Below are positions 35,221 through 48,700 of a DNA stretch of 64,000 bases, piece by piece. The position numbers and the translations under genes were made by a program. Location: positions 104,779 to 168,778 of the forward strand of contig QNGE01000270.1 in NCBI GenBank assembly GCA_008508345.1, given 5' to 3'. The stretch is from Paragonimus westermani. Lineage: Eukaryota; Platyhelminthes; Trematoda; Plagiorchiida; Troglotrematidae. Numbering within the stretch: the stretch's first letter is position 1; the number at the start of each line of letters is the position of its first letter. The notes under the pieces were generated by a model that made no database searches, was not told where the DNA came from, and saw nothing but the letters and a program-made list of their open reading frames with translations.

Positions 35221-38200
35221 CTATTAACTAGTCAAGAAGTTAGTTTGTTCTAGTAGCTATCAGAGGAGAATTTCGTCAAGTATCCTCGTATTCACTTCGA
35301 CTGACACATTTCAATGAATAGATGTATACCCCTTTCCAGTAAACCAGTTGATCGTTGGAGACATGAATCCTTGTTAATTCACCTAGAGAATTATGATGAA
35401 TGGGAATAACAACATTAATTGTTTGAGGTGTTTCAGCAAAGAAATATGGTTCTGAACGCAAATCCAAAATATTTTGGTAACCCAATACGATGGGGTTTTA
35501 TCATCACAGTTCAACCGGTATCCGGAAATAAATTGTTTCCCCAGCTTCCTTCGACTGTTGTAACAGAGGCTATCCATTTCAGGTCGTGACGATGCTTGAA
35601 AAGGTTCCATTTAAATCCGTAAACTGTAAGAGATGTGTTAGTATTGTTGTAAGCAGACAGTAACGGGTTTGTGATGGCAATTCATACGTAAATTTGGTGC
35701 TATGGCAACCAGAAGAGTCAAGTCTAACCCATGCTATCTATGGACGTTTTTCTTAACAATGATTCAAAGTCAAATTTTTGAGCGGTTACCATTCGGTCCC
35801 CAGTTATGTGATCGTATGAAGCTAACGATGAGCTGATAGTTGGTGTTTAAAGATGAAAAGTAACATTTACTGCCAGGCATTACGCGGGCTAAACTCGTAA
35901 ACGGATGGTTTGCAGTGTTTTAGAAAGAGTCGAAGGCGGATCTTTGAGCTTCCTCTATTCAGTGAGCATAAGATTAATCTCGTAACTCCGTTGTAACAGT
36001 ATGTATTATTGGGGAAAATGTGGACAGGATATAAATTAAATCCTTAAGCTGTCGGAATCCATCAAGAGACTTGATCTTGACATCGTTACCAGCAGTCTGT
36101 AGTTTCCGGACGATGACAAAACCATTTGAAAAAGGGACATATTGGAGTCAACTACATGGCATAAGTAAGGATATATGGTTTGTTCCGTGAAACAGTTATT
36201 CGTACCAAACACTCCACAGAATATGTGTTTGAGTGTTTAAGGAATAACCTCACTTTTATTCTTCTATCCAAATGTTTGACATAGTTTTCTTGTAAATTCA
36301 ATTAGATGGATGCGTAAAAACACCAGATAGAGGCAAAAAGTTCTTCCTTCTCTAACATTCATGTAGTCCTAAACCAGTCATTGTACTCTCGTCTTTATCG
36401 GCTGTCCACATCTTCAAGTCGACTTGTCATCTCGGTCACTGAAAACCGATTTCGAGGTGTTACTTGTCGTGAACTTGAAATTCCGAACTTTTCTGTTTCG
36501 AAAGAAACCTACGGAGTGGTCACTTCCATACAGCCTTCGAACAATTTGTAAACTAATAAAAAACCCACCTCCATCATGGCTAAAACAATTCCAGTATATT
36601 CATTATGATTATTCACAAGTCGGAGCGTAGGCTTCTAACTGAAAGAGGGGAATGCATTACACACACATCGTAAACCAAGTGTGTATTTCCGTTTTGATTA
36701 GGAGTAACAGCGAACACGTTCATTACTAGTGCTAAACGATTGTACAGAACTGCTCCTTGTTTTTTTTTCAGCTTTCGTCAAACCTGATCTGCGACAGGGA
36801 CATTAAGGCAAAAAAAGTATGCTGACCAATTTGGTCTAATGCTTGTTGATCTTGGTCATTGCTTCTAAAATTCCCTATTCTCAGCACTATCCATGTTGAT
36901 ACGGATTGATTAGCCATTCAAGTCTCCACCTGAATGAACACTGAATCGATTAAAGAACGAGCCAGTGGTTGTAGACAAATGATCACATGAACTCTTCTTC
37001 TCGATCGTCCGCAGTGTAACAACTTTGAACGTGAACGAAGCAAATTGTCGGCACCCGGAGCCAATTCTATTCGACATCAAGATGTGTGTTCTTTACAACT
37101 GAGATGATTTGGTTGTTTTATGGGATAAACGCATTCCGCTGTCTCCAGCATCTGATCAGTCTAAACGATTTCTGTCAAACATGTGTGAGCAAAGAAAGGC
37201 AGAAATTACGGACCAGATTAACAATGTTACTTGGTTATGAAGTCAAAATATATGGTTTAAAAACTCGTCTATTCAATGTTATTTGCCAAATGAGATTAAC
37301 TGGAGATCTAGCCACAATATGACAGAGTGGTCTAAGGGGACAGTAAGTCAGATGAAAGGACTGTAGGATTCTTTTCTCTCCTAAAGTTCTTGAAACACAC
37401 TTCACAGCCCACTTCGTTTCTCTTAGGAAGTTTCCAGGCTCAGTAACAAATGCATACTTAGAAAAGTCCAATCTCACATGGACAGTACTGAGGCCCATAT
37501 TTGTGACATTCAACGGTTTATTGCGATCACTCTTGACGGCTATAACGAGAATAGCAATAGTAAATAAAGCTCCCCTACTTATATTGGTTTTGTGGTCTGG
37601 AAAATGGGGAACCGTTGATTTATAATCTCACTGCTATAACGTATGCAGTCTGGGCACGTACACTCCATGTCGGTGGGGACTGGCTTTCAGTTTGGTCTGC
37701 AAAATTCCTCAATAATGTGGGCTATTGCATAAGAACTAGACAGAATGGGAAAATTATAAACACCGATTGAATAATATGGTCACTCGTATTAGTCTGCATG
37801 TGAGTACATTGAACGCGATGACTGGCTAATCACAGGGTTTGACTCATCCCAGTATCTGTAGAAACCAACTTCAACTACAAATAAGCTGTTAGCAGACCAT
37901 ATTGAACCTTCATTGACCATACAACGTGATTTGTTCTCAAATCAGCTTCTACTCACACAAGCCTATTGGTCAATTCAACCATGAGTAATCCGAAGACTTA
38001 ATTGCAGATATTTAACACTGACCGTCAGGAAATGCAATAAGAAACCTCTGGTCAATTTTCTCAGGAAGAGTACTTTTACACAAATGGTACACAGCAATTT
38101 GCACCCTTTTTGACCGATTCAGGACAAGGAAGTGTTCCTTCTGTTGCGATAACCGTTGATTAAGCTTATTTACTTTTGGTCAACTAAGGTTGGATTGGTG

Positions 38201-39744
38201 AGCTATCGTCTAATAAGTTGTGCATAGTTTATGATATGTCGATTCAAAGATACTTTCTGATTCCACATAAGACCGACTGCTTATAAGAAACTAAGGTATT
38301 CGGAATTATCACATCAAACATACTTTCTAAAACACTTACAATAACCAATGCTTACAGGAAGAATAGACGCACTGATCTCATAGTTGTGCTCGTTGTAAAA
38401 CAAGACGACTGCCACATTTTATGCTGAGTTTTCATGCCCAACGAATGTTACTCATTGATTATCATTTTTTGTACAATGAATCCTGAGCTTTTTTCCAAAT
38501 GATTGGTTTTCGACTTGGTTAGTATCTCAACCAGAATCAGACTTGTGGTACCCAAGTACATTGGTCTGTACTAGGACACTTACAAAACTATGGTGGTTGT
38601 ATAGTTTATTACGCCGTCTCTTCATCAGCAGAACCATCGTGTACCTTAGAAACGCCGTTCTACTCCACAGGTCTTATTCACATTTTTGCACGTACGGTAG
38701 AATGTTTTGAAAATTTTCTTATGAAGTAACGATTAACCTTGAGGCCTTGAATGCCAATCTTGTTTTGGACAACCTTGGCTCATGGGGTTCAGAAACTTCG
38801 TTGGAGTTGGCGGCGAATGCATTAAAAATAACAATGACATATAGAGATAAGTATACGCTTTTTCAGCATATGCCTTTGTTCTCATTATCCGGTTGAAACG
38901 AGCTCAAGAAACCGAATGGCACTGGAGCAATATTTAAGTTCCACTGAGTGATTCCATCATTCATTATCTTGTTTCAGTCACAGCTTCTCCGGGTCAAGGT
39001 AAATCAGATTGTTTTCATACTCACACAAATGCCGAGGTCAGTGTTATCATATGAAAACTTTAACAGGTTAGTTATTTTTATTGTGTGAAAAGAAATATCC
39101 CTCTGAACCGTGATAAAACGGAGTTATCAACTGACTTTTGGTTAAGGCAGGAGACTCTTCCGTAGGTGGTTTAACTGTGCCGTGCAAACATTTGGCAAGA
39201 TATTGGGTAATAGACCCCCATGAAAGCTGAGGTACGAGAATGCAACAGATCCAACAAACATCTAGCGAACGAATTTGCGAGATGACTGGATAGATCTAAA
39301 TGCAAGTTGACATGAGAGGCATTAGAAAGATTCCTCACAAGCAGTGAGATGTTACAAAAACAAGAACAGAAAGATAATTGCTATCGTACAAGGAAACATC
39401 AATGGGCTTTGGTGATAAGTTCCAGTCTTTTATAGAAAGACCTGGACAGACACTTGGTGGGCGGAAAACCAATGCGAAAACATGCAAGCGTTTACATACT
39501 TCACAGCTAATCGTTGAGAAGTAGACAGTGAATTTACGTGTGACTCCATGCTCTGACAGTTGTTGATCCGGATAGAGAACTTTCTTAACTAACTTCAAAT
39601 CAATTCGCTTATTAGTCCAGAGGGATATCGCAACGGAGCCGGTTAAGTGTCGGCTTTGTCAGAGTGTCAGAAACACAGTTCCGACGGTAATAATATAATG
39701 CTGGTTCCCCAGCGGATGTGGAGTCTGAAAGAAGCGTTTCAAGA
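35221..39744. other. No recognisable gene
   Basis: AT-rich sequence with few frames longer than 60 codons and no repeats that I could match to the rest of the window. Confidence 0.6.
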
Positions 39745-39918
39745 TGAACATCACTCACATTTGATGGCACCTTTCGCATTCAGATAGACTTTCCAGCCAA
39801 CCTCTTGTCGCCTGTTGCCGAAAGAGGCTGACTGGGAGTCTGGCTGAATGCGAAAGCTGTCTTCACATGTGAGTGATGTTCAACTTAAAAGCAACCGAAT
39901 CCTCGACTACTCACCACT
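39745..39918. repeat. SINE-like core/tail foldback hairpin
   Basis: The left arm 39,745-39,806 (minus-orientation core) and the right arm 39,822-39,881 (plus orientation) are inverted copies of about 60 bp with a 15-bp spacer. A diverged plus-strand tail follows (CCTCGACTACTCA, ending near 39,918). Neither body nor tRNA-like head is present. The arrangement would form a long near-perfect hairpin. Confidence 0.85.
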
Positions 39919-42900
39919 AACAATGGGTCTGCCAAACTGAGTCAACCGACATCAGCCAATATGGTTAAGAACTCGTCTGACTAAATCCACTAAGAATACT
40001 GTGGTTGTACATCTGGCCTCTACTGATCGCTAACTAAACACCAGTCAAGCTTCCTGTATGGTTTACAAACGTTCTGTCAACAAGCTCAAACTGGGGAAGG
40101 TACGGAGATTATCCACTCTCTAGGCGATTCCTAGCCTGTTTGCACATTAAGTTTGCATGAGCTCTGTACATATCGTGATCGAAGGTCACGTCACTAACTT
40201 CCGTGTCAACTATAAGTCCTCCACCCTTCCAACTCTGTAACTTAAATGGTATGGATCCCCATTATCATTTCATAAACACCAGTCTATGTGGCCGTACACA
40301 TGAGTGACTGAACTATAGGTTTCCCGGATGTCTTCAACCTCGAACATGAGCTAATATTCTATCAAGTAATTTACTTCAATTGTTACTTTCATATTTGAAT
40401 GCGTCAGACTCATATACTGGTGCTGATTCGGTGAAGAATAATTGGAAACATTTGTTTTTTTCTGGTGGTTCCACTGTTTCTACACAGTAGGATCGTTTAC
40501 AAGCGAAACTTGTTCAGACGATTTGAAAATGAGAGTAATCAAAATGAATGGTTCGTCTATCCGATCTACTGGCTTGATCCAGTGACGATAACGACAACAG
40601 TATTTCACTATTCCTCCTGTCCGATTAGTAGATCCAACCACTCACTGCATTCGACTGGGTGGAATGCCCGGTTATGATCCTATGATCCTACTCCTCGAAT
40701 TGCATTGAGTATAAAAAGTAATAGGTTCTGCTGGAGTGTTCTTTGCTAATTTCAGGTTATGACAACTGCCCACAATCTGTAGTTTGGTCCAACAGATGTT
40801 AACACTGTCATGAAAGTTCAGTACGACTGTATTCAGACACCACAAACTATCTATGAAGGACCCCCGGTGGAGTTTCACTTGTCTCTTAGCCATACTAACA
40901 ACCGGTTGACAATGTTGGCCGATTGGACATGTCTAATTTGAGTTTGTTCTGGGCGTTAGCAAAAAAATCTGAGTAAATTAGCACTGAGTACGCACTCGCC
41001 ATCAGTGAGATCTTGTTGGACGACCAGGGTGGAATGGTGTTGCTTCAAGTGTGGGGTGGAGGCTGGATTAAATTATGTTACTCTGCTAGTCCCACGTGGT
41101 CTCTCCCTGTCACACGGCGAACCAGTGCGGGTTGGTGGTTTGTTTGCGTACGTGCCTGGTCATGTTCTGTTACTGTTGCAGGCCTCTATTAGCGTTGGCA
41201 TTTTGGGGGTCAGTCGCACACACGCGCACCCACGCAAACTGAGCACACTGTGTGTACAAACGCATACACACACTGTCCACGTACCATCTTCATATCGGAT
41301 CGGTCGAGAGTTTTTGTTAGCAAAGCGCTTTAAATCTGTTTTTTTTCTCGCTGCGCGCTAACTACCGCTTATAGCCTCGTCACTTAACAGGCCACACTTT
41401 TTCAGTGTCTTTAGAAGTATAACTTAATCTTACTCTGACTCCTATGCGGGTACAAACAGAGCAAAGCAGAACACTACATTAAATACGTTGGTTGATTAAC
41501 CAAGCAAGTTTGGCGTCTGGTAACTAGTACACAACATTTTCTCGGTCGGTAGTTGGAATCTTCTATTCTAGTCGCTGTGGTAGCTCTGTGGCTGGTACAA
41601 TTACGAGGGACGCCATGAATGTTCTCATAGGTTGCGTTAGACGTTTCTTTTTCACGATACTATGGTGCGCAAATATAAGGGAATAGACAATAGTTTTTAG
41701 ACCTGGGTTTCTGATTGCCAAATGTTCGTGTTTATTACTCTATGCTTTCAAACCATAACCCTCTTCGAGATATACAACTAGACCACCACAAATCTCACCT
41801 AATATGTAAATTGAACTGTGCGTTTTAGACATATACGTAGGAATTTTCAATGAAGCCATGTAGTGCACAGGTCGAATAAGCACACATTTCCGAACTGAAG
41901 GTATCACTTACCGAAATCGCTTAAGCACGTCTATACAACATGTGCGCTTAGAATTTGGGCTGATGCAATTTAGGTTGCATCGACGTGCTTGAATACCAGA
42001 CTCATGGGGTACAGGCATCTCCATATTTCGAATAGCCCTAATGTGTTCAGCAAAAGTAAAGCGTGCTTTTGCGAACAGCCTGTTTCTTGTTCTTCACCAA
42101 CCGGTCAATAACATAACATTTTACACCATCATGGCTGTCAGGTAAGCAAAGTCAAAATCAATTTATCACAGAATTACTTCACATGGTTGTGAGTTAGAAA
42201 GATGTCGACGCCTGTTGAGACCAGTTGCGTGTATTTGAGGTTGTCGCAGTTGTGTTCGACGAGATGCGCGCGCCTTCTTTGGTGGCGAAGACAAACCTTG
42301 TTCGGGAATCTGCGTTCACAGTCAGCGCATTAACAGATTATGACTGTTTGAGTGCCTACTTCCTGTTCAACTCCATCTTTGGCCCAGCGCTTACGTATAC
42401 GTACCAACGAACCAGTGTTGCGTTCGTAAGTATTGCCAATTTTCATACAGGCATACTAAATTCGCTTTTTTACATACCAGTAGATGCTAAACACAAAAGA
42501 GCTGACGGTATGTCCGTTTGCATGGTGGTTCATAGCTAGTAGTCTGGGGCCAGGTAGGATGATTGGTTTGACATAAACTCATAGCCGGTTACCGTTTGCA
42601 CCGAGACTGTCCAACCGGCTGTTTAGCGGGTCAATCAGTTAGCACTACTGCAACTGCCACCCAAACTTCGCATATCACTTACTCTGGACAGGTGCTCACA
42701 TCACCACTGAAATGACGCTTTCAGAAACTGTGCGGTACTAAGTTACATATCTTAATGAGATAGTTATAATTATCGTTATGTATGCTACATAACCCTATGT
42801 ATCCATTTTGAAATAAGATCTAGATGATTTACAAGGACGGGCTACGCACGCTTTCTGCACATAAAAAGAGTCCAATCTACCGAATCAAATTTGGGTAATT

Positions 42901-43679
42901 GGAGTTCATTCATTCTGAGGTTGACGCTATTTGAAGACAGACAATCCAGTAAAGTATGAAATGAGCCAGTCATAGATGAAGCACAGCAATACAAGTACAG
43001 GCCACTGATACAGCCAACCGTATCCGGCAGGCGGGTTAGAATTAAGCTAGTCCTCGTACGATTCCCGATCTTTCTTTTAATGATGTCACTGACCAGTAGT
43101 CTTCGGTCATTAGGTGAATCTCTTCCGACTCTTCTTTAAGAATGTGGTTGATGGAATTCTGTCACAATTCGTCTCTGACCGTTGTGACGATTCGCTCATT
43201 CTGATAGGTTAATGTGTCATGCTAGAAAGTGCAATGATTACATTGATAGCGTCACTCATACAAGCGAGTAGACGAAGGTGAAACTAACTGCAGACTGCAC
43301 TGGTCAAATTTTGGGGCTGGAATTCGGTTGACTCCCTATTCTAAAAACACTGCACCCTTTCGATTTCATCGCTATCTGTCTGCTGTCTTGCAGCAAGTGC
43401 TTTTGAATCAAAGGTCTCAGACGAAGACACTGACCGTTCATCTGTCTAGGTCCGGGCGTCCTGACACTAGCACAACCCCACATAGTCAAGGGCAATGCAA
43501 TATATTGCACAGGTACTGGTGTATCCACCATCGCACAAGATAAAATAGACCGCCTCCCTGGCTGATTACGAAGGGCTAGGTAGTGTGTTACTCCTAACCC
43601 TCCCAGCCTAAATCTAAGCACAGATATCACACTTGAAAATATCTCTGACTTTACCTAAGACGTCTTTTGACGCACAGCA
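39919..43679. other. No recognisable gene; GC-rich patch near 41.0-41.35 kb
   Basis: 41,005-41,361 is richer in G, C and CpG than its surroundings and open for 118 codons on the plus strand, with CACACA-rich sequence at its end. 42,225-42,539 is open for 104 codons. Neither protein is recognised. Confidence 0.5.
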
Positions 43680-45790
43680 CCATCTGTCGGGACATGGAAT
43701 GTACGTACAGTGATGGATTGTCGCAGTACTGGATGGCCATATTGCCGCATCGCATTGAGCGGTGTGCAGGTGAACTGCTACGGCAGTTATGTGACTGCTC
43801 TGATGGTGAAAAGACCTGCGGATTTAAATAAACTTCTGGATGGTATCAGTCACCGATCCATGCCCATACGTTTGTGATTTCGTTGAGGTGTGTCCACCGC
43901 TCTTCTTACTGTTTATCGTTCAGCTGTACGCTGCACCGAAGGACTAGGTCTACAGTCGGTTTCTCACCACAATCCGCTCGACTGCGGAGAGTGACCAGCT
44001 GTTTATTTACGGCGACTTCGGCGCACAAACTGGACACTACTCTGCGGTGTGGGCGAGTGTCCATGGGCCCACGAAGTTGACATAGCCAAGGTAAGCGGTG
44101 AACGTCTCTTCCACCTGTATGCTGCCCATCAGCTGACTACCATAAACACCAGATTCCAATTGAATAGTATAACTTGGACTCATCCAGTGTGGTTATCTCT
44201 ATTGGTTTGACTACGCGACCGTGTGACTGCGACATACACAAAGTACGTAACATACGAACGTTGTGTGGGGTCAAATTTAACGCGGGTCGTAGAGTAATCA
44301 GAATCAAGTCGTTTATTCGTGTGTGCAATACCGTTTACAGCAAATCAACCGAACAGTGGAGAAAACTAGGATTTAATCGACTGAAAAGCTCAACGACTAC
44401 GATTGTTTACCAAGGTACGTTCATCGTTCGTCTCAAGGATGTTCCTACATCTGCTATCCCCAACAATGTTTGACGGCAATTCACGCGGCGTATCGTGATA
44501 GTAGCCAATAAAACAGTCGGCTTGCAGAGCATAAAACACTCAGTATGGATTAACAGAAACGATGCAACTATCATGAGTTTGATACGTGAATGAAATGAAG
44601 CGTTTGATACAGTTAGTGTACTGCATCTGGTATCAGGAAACAGTCTCACAGGAGTCCGGAGATGTTCTCATTGTATCTTTGCTTAAAGGTAAGTGGAGAA
44701 AGCAAAACACCGACAGCTTTTGGAGCACCACTTTGTAGAGCTAGACTGGAAGGTTTCTTACAAAATTTCCGCTCAATAACGTGATGTCAGATTTGTGAAT
44801 ACCACTGTACTTGAGAGGCAGTGTGTAGTCCGGGTGGACCACAACAGGATTGACATGGTACACATTATTCGCAGCTCTAGGAAAAGTGAAAATAGGCGGT
44901 CACTGTATGCATTCTTTGTGGATTTCAACAAGACGTTTCAACACGTAAGCTTTGAGGCACTGTGGATAACACTGGGTGCCTTTGGTCGTTAGTTTAAATT
45001 CAGTACTTCAATTGAAACGTTGCGTGTGGATAGGAAGGTAAAGGCTTTTGATATTGTCACATGTTTGAAACGGCAATTCGTATTAGTACAGGCTTTATGT
45101 GGGTTTGGTGAACTGCAATATTAACAGTTGCTCCCAAAACTCGACGGATGCTTCCCAAGTCGGATGCCGTATGGATGGTCGTCTACCAGATATCTGGTGA
45201 TTCAACGCTCCAAATTTCTTATGTACTGCGGCCACTCCTGTGTTGCTTTTTCAGACGGTGATGTGCTATATGCACAAGGTGAAGAAGAGCTCCAGAGATT
45301 GCAGTGAACAAATCTTAACTGGGTAGCAACACCAGTTAGATATTTTCTTCTTTCAGCTTTTGTGTTCGAAGGGGTATGCCCATAGACGGAAGTCGTATTA
45401 ACGGGGACATCTTGGGCGATATCTCAGATTCCTCATACTTCGGTAGCCTTCTGTTAGTTGACCTGTCTGTGGTTTGCAAACAAAGACTTCCCCTAGTTGA
45501 TGACAGCGCTATAACCGGACTTGCTCAAAGGGGTGTTTTAAAAAATGCAGTCTGACATTGAACAAGATACTGCTTATCTATGCAACCACGGTAAAGTTCA
45601 CACCGTTGCAAGGCGGTGAAACTTGGACTCTATGCCAGCAAGATGTGATGTATCAGAGTGATCTCTGTTTCCAATACCTAGGACGTATCACTGATATACG
45701 ATGGTCTAGCAAGGTTCTGAAGACTGATATACTTCGCCGAGCGGGCGTAGACGGAATCAAACCCAAGCCGATACCCGACCAGCTTTATTG
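43680..45790 (+). mobile_element. Second decayed RTE-type non-LTR retrotransposon
   Basis: Same family as the copy at 11.2-13.2 kb but a separate, diverged insertion. Endonuclease start GTWNVRT near 43,690; AAHQLTTINTRFQLNS near 44,122-44,168 and a DIHKVRNIRTLCGVKF block near 44,236-44,279; reverse transcriptase GFRV/HNRIDMVHIIR-like block then YAFFVDFNKTFQHVSFEALW (44,906-44,967), which keeps the motif A Asp (codon 44921-44923). The FADD-type box near 45,247-45,275 reads FSDGDVLYA and has lost one Asp. EEELQRL follows. A C-terminal GGETWTLCQQDV block lies near 45,612-45,650, ending in ILRRAGVDG. Multiple frameshifts and stops separate these blocks. No target-site duplication or tail could be fixed. 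Confidence 0.8.
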
Positions 45791-48700
45791 ATTAGGGCAC
45801 GGGTGATTGGTCCTTTAAGTAACTGTTGTGCTAGTGGATAAGGGCAGGTAGACGAACTCGTGATTATTAAAGGCTGTGGTATCGAAATTTTATTTAAACA
45901 AATCTCGTTGTGTAATATAGACCTTAGGTAATGTGAAAGAAGTAGCCGTGAACCGGATAGCCTAGAGGAGTTGGCCAGGTTTGGATGTCTGGAAGTTCAC
46001 CAAGAGACAGATGCGCTACCGCGAGTTCAACTATACGGTGCGGAAGGGAAGTATAGCCGCCAGCGGTAGTGATAACGTGACTGTTTGACACCTCAACCAC
46101 GAGTGCGCTAGATATCAGCCTGGACAACAGAAGACCACAAACGAAGAAGCGACCAATGCGTTGGGTGCAGATAGATTAACTCAACTATAGAGATACATGT
46201 GTATACATTTACACAGCCATTCATATGAACCAAAGAACGCCACTCTCTGGTACACCACCTTCTCTATGTAAAATCTTCAGTTAAGTTTGTTGATCCATTG
46301 TACCTTGAACGTTTGGTTCGGTTTTTTAGTTAAACTCTGCATTTGCTTTATTCAACATATTAAATAAAAGTCACCGATATCTGCTATTATATTGAAAATC
46401 CCCTTGTTTTATATTCTCAGTATGTTTGTCTAGTTTGTCATTTTTAGGCATGTCTATGTTTGTTTCACTCTCACACTAACCTACCATTTGGTCAATCAAC
46501 ACTGATGAACTGTATCACGACAGCCTCCACTCACAGGTCTCCTGTTCTGATCACTGTGATAAACTTATCCGAAACGGGTGCCTCCAACCATGTCCAACCT
46601 GAAACGCCCAGTCCATATCTATCGTGATAACAATATCATCAGAACAATTTAAACGAAAGTGCCATCCACGTATTCGTGTTGCACTCCGAGTTCCCATCCA
46701 TCGAGTTTGTCTGGACACATTTGAAGTGACACAATTTTGTGCTTGATCGCATGAAATGTGTGTTCTACTTTCATATTGCTTCATCTTCTTTTCTTCTTCT
46801 CTCAGTATTTTTTTTAATACTCTCAACATGAACGAAATGATTCTACCAATATGCCTGACCATTCTGCGTGTTTGCTAACTTACATATCACGTAAACAACA
46901 TATACATTAATTGGGAGTAGACGTTTGTATATTTTTATGAGGACATTTCTGACAAACAGCATATCAACATTGAGTGTACCATGGCAAGAATAACAAGATT
47001 TTCAACAAACAACATTTTGCCACCGAACTTAATAGATTAGATTACGGATAGGAGCCGTTCCAAATAAGACCGAATAGGCTATGTCACGGAATGTTCAGTA
47101 GACCACAGTGCAGTCACTTGTGAGTACCTTAGTCTCTGTATCCACACAAAAAATAGTTTCCATTTCCTTTATTCCTAGTAAACCTCTACTTTTAATTAGG
47201 TAACTTCTACCTTGGATTTTAAGCTGTCCAAGAAGTACATGTTAAAGGCAACCCATATTTCTTAATTGTCGTCTACATTTGAGATATGAACTCTTTTCTT
47301 CATACCAAGAGTCGTGTACACGCTTACATCTTCAGAAAACAGATTAAACTAACCAGTATTTATAATGCTTCCTGATGTTCACTCGACATTTAGCGACCAA
47401 CTCTGTGTCACAGATATGGGTCAGCTCGAAATCGTGTCATGTAATTAGTCCCAGAGAAATCACGGACAGATGTAAGGCCGTATAACTAGACCTCATTAAG
47501 GATATGGTTACTGCTTTGGATAGATGAGTTTACAAAGGATGATGGGAGTCAAAAATAAATTTGGAAACACGAGGGCTTACAAGTTTTGACAAGTTAGAAG
47601 CGCTGAGATCTGAACGAATACTTTCAGTCGGATCACCAAAGGAAATCGTCTAAAACCGGTAGATTCAATGAGTATGTATACGCGCACAAAACAGCAGAGT
47701 ATTCTGAACTGTACGTTAGATCAAATAGTTACTTTTCAAGTAAGATTTTGTGGGATGAGAAGAAAAGAATGCTTGGCACTGAAGGCAAAATGATTGATAT
47801 GTTTTCATGTAATCGGCTGTTGTGAATTTCTGTTAGTTACCAAAGAGTGGGGGAGAACGAAGAACGACCTGTGTCTTAAAAGACGCCCGAGTTAGCTTCT
47901 CGGCCATCCGAATCCTCTGACTACTGGAGCTTTTGAATTTATAACTACTACAACAGTGGTTATTTATCAGGATTTTAAGAGACTGCCGAGTGCAATACTA
48001 TTTGATAAGAAAGAATATGTCTCTGTCTTAAACCTACTACCAAGTTGTATAAGACGTAGACCAGTAGCTCTGCCTCGTGATTCAGTTTCCCTAAAGCAGC
48101 GTGGACACGAAAATCCCGGGTTCTAGCGGTAACTCCTGGATTTCAGACGCAACTTGCCCAGAATCAAAGTTATTTTAAAATACACCCTCAGGGAGGAGGT
48201 TTTTTCACATAATTCGTTACAACTACAGTTTGGTTTTCTTTTGAGCTAGCCTATTTTAGGCAGTTCTACAACAATTTGCAATTGTGCACCTTGCAAAGGA
48301 CTTCACAAATAACGCCACGAACATGTTGACCAGAATATTCGTACATAATATGATAGCGAGCTAAAGACGGTTCATCTGGTCAGAATTTTATCAGATTTAA
48401 GCTACATCAGGTATTGTCTTAAGATAGCAAACTCAGGGGAAACGGAAACGTTAGTTTAACAAAAGAATGCGTCATACGTCATAAACGAATGATTATTGGA
48501 CTGTTGAATTATGGTTCATTTTTCCCAATGTCACAAACCAATCTGTTCACAAGAGTGGATGACACCACCAGATTTCCGCACCGTTTTTACCATCGTCTAA
48601 TACTGAGGTGTAAGCAGAATTAAAATTGTTTACTTTGTTGCGATTGCTGATAGAACAAATTTCACTCTCTGATCGTTTCAGCCTATGAACTTGAATCTGA

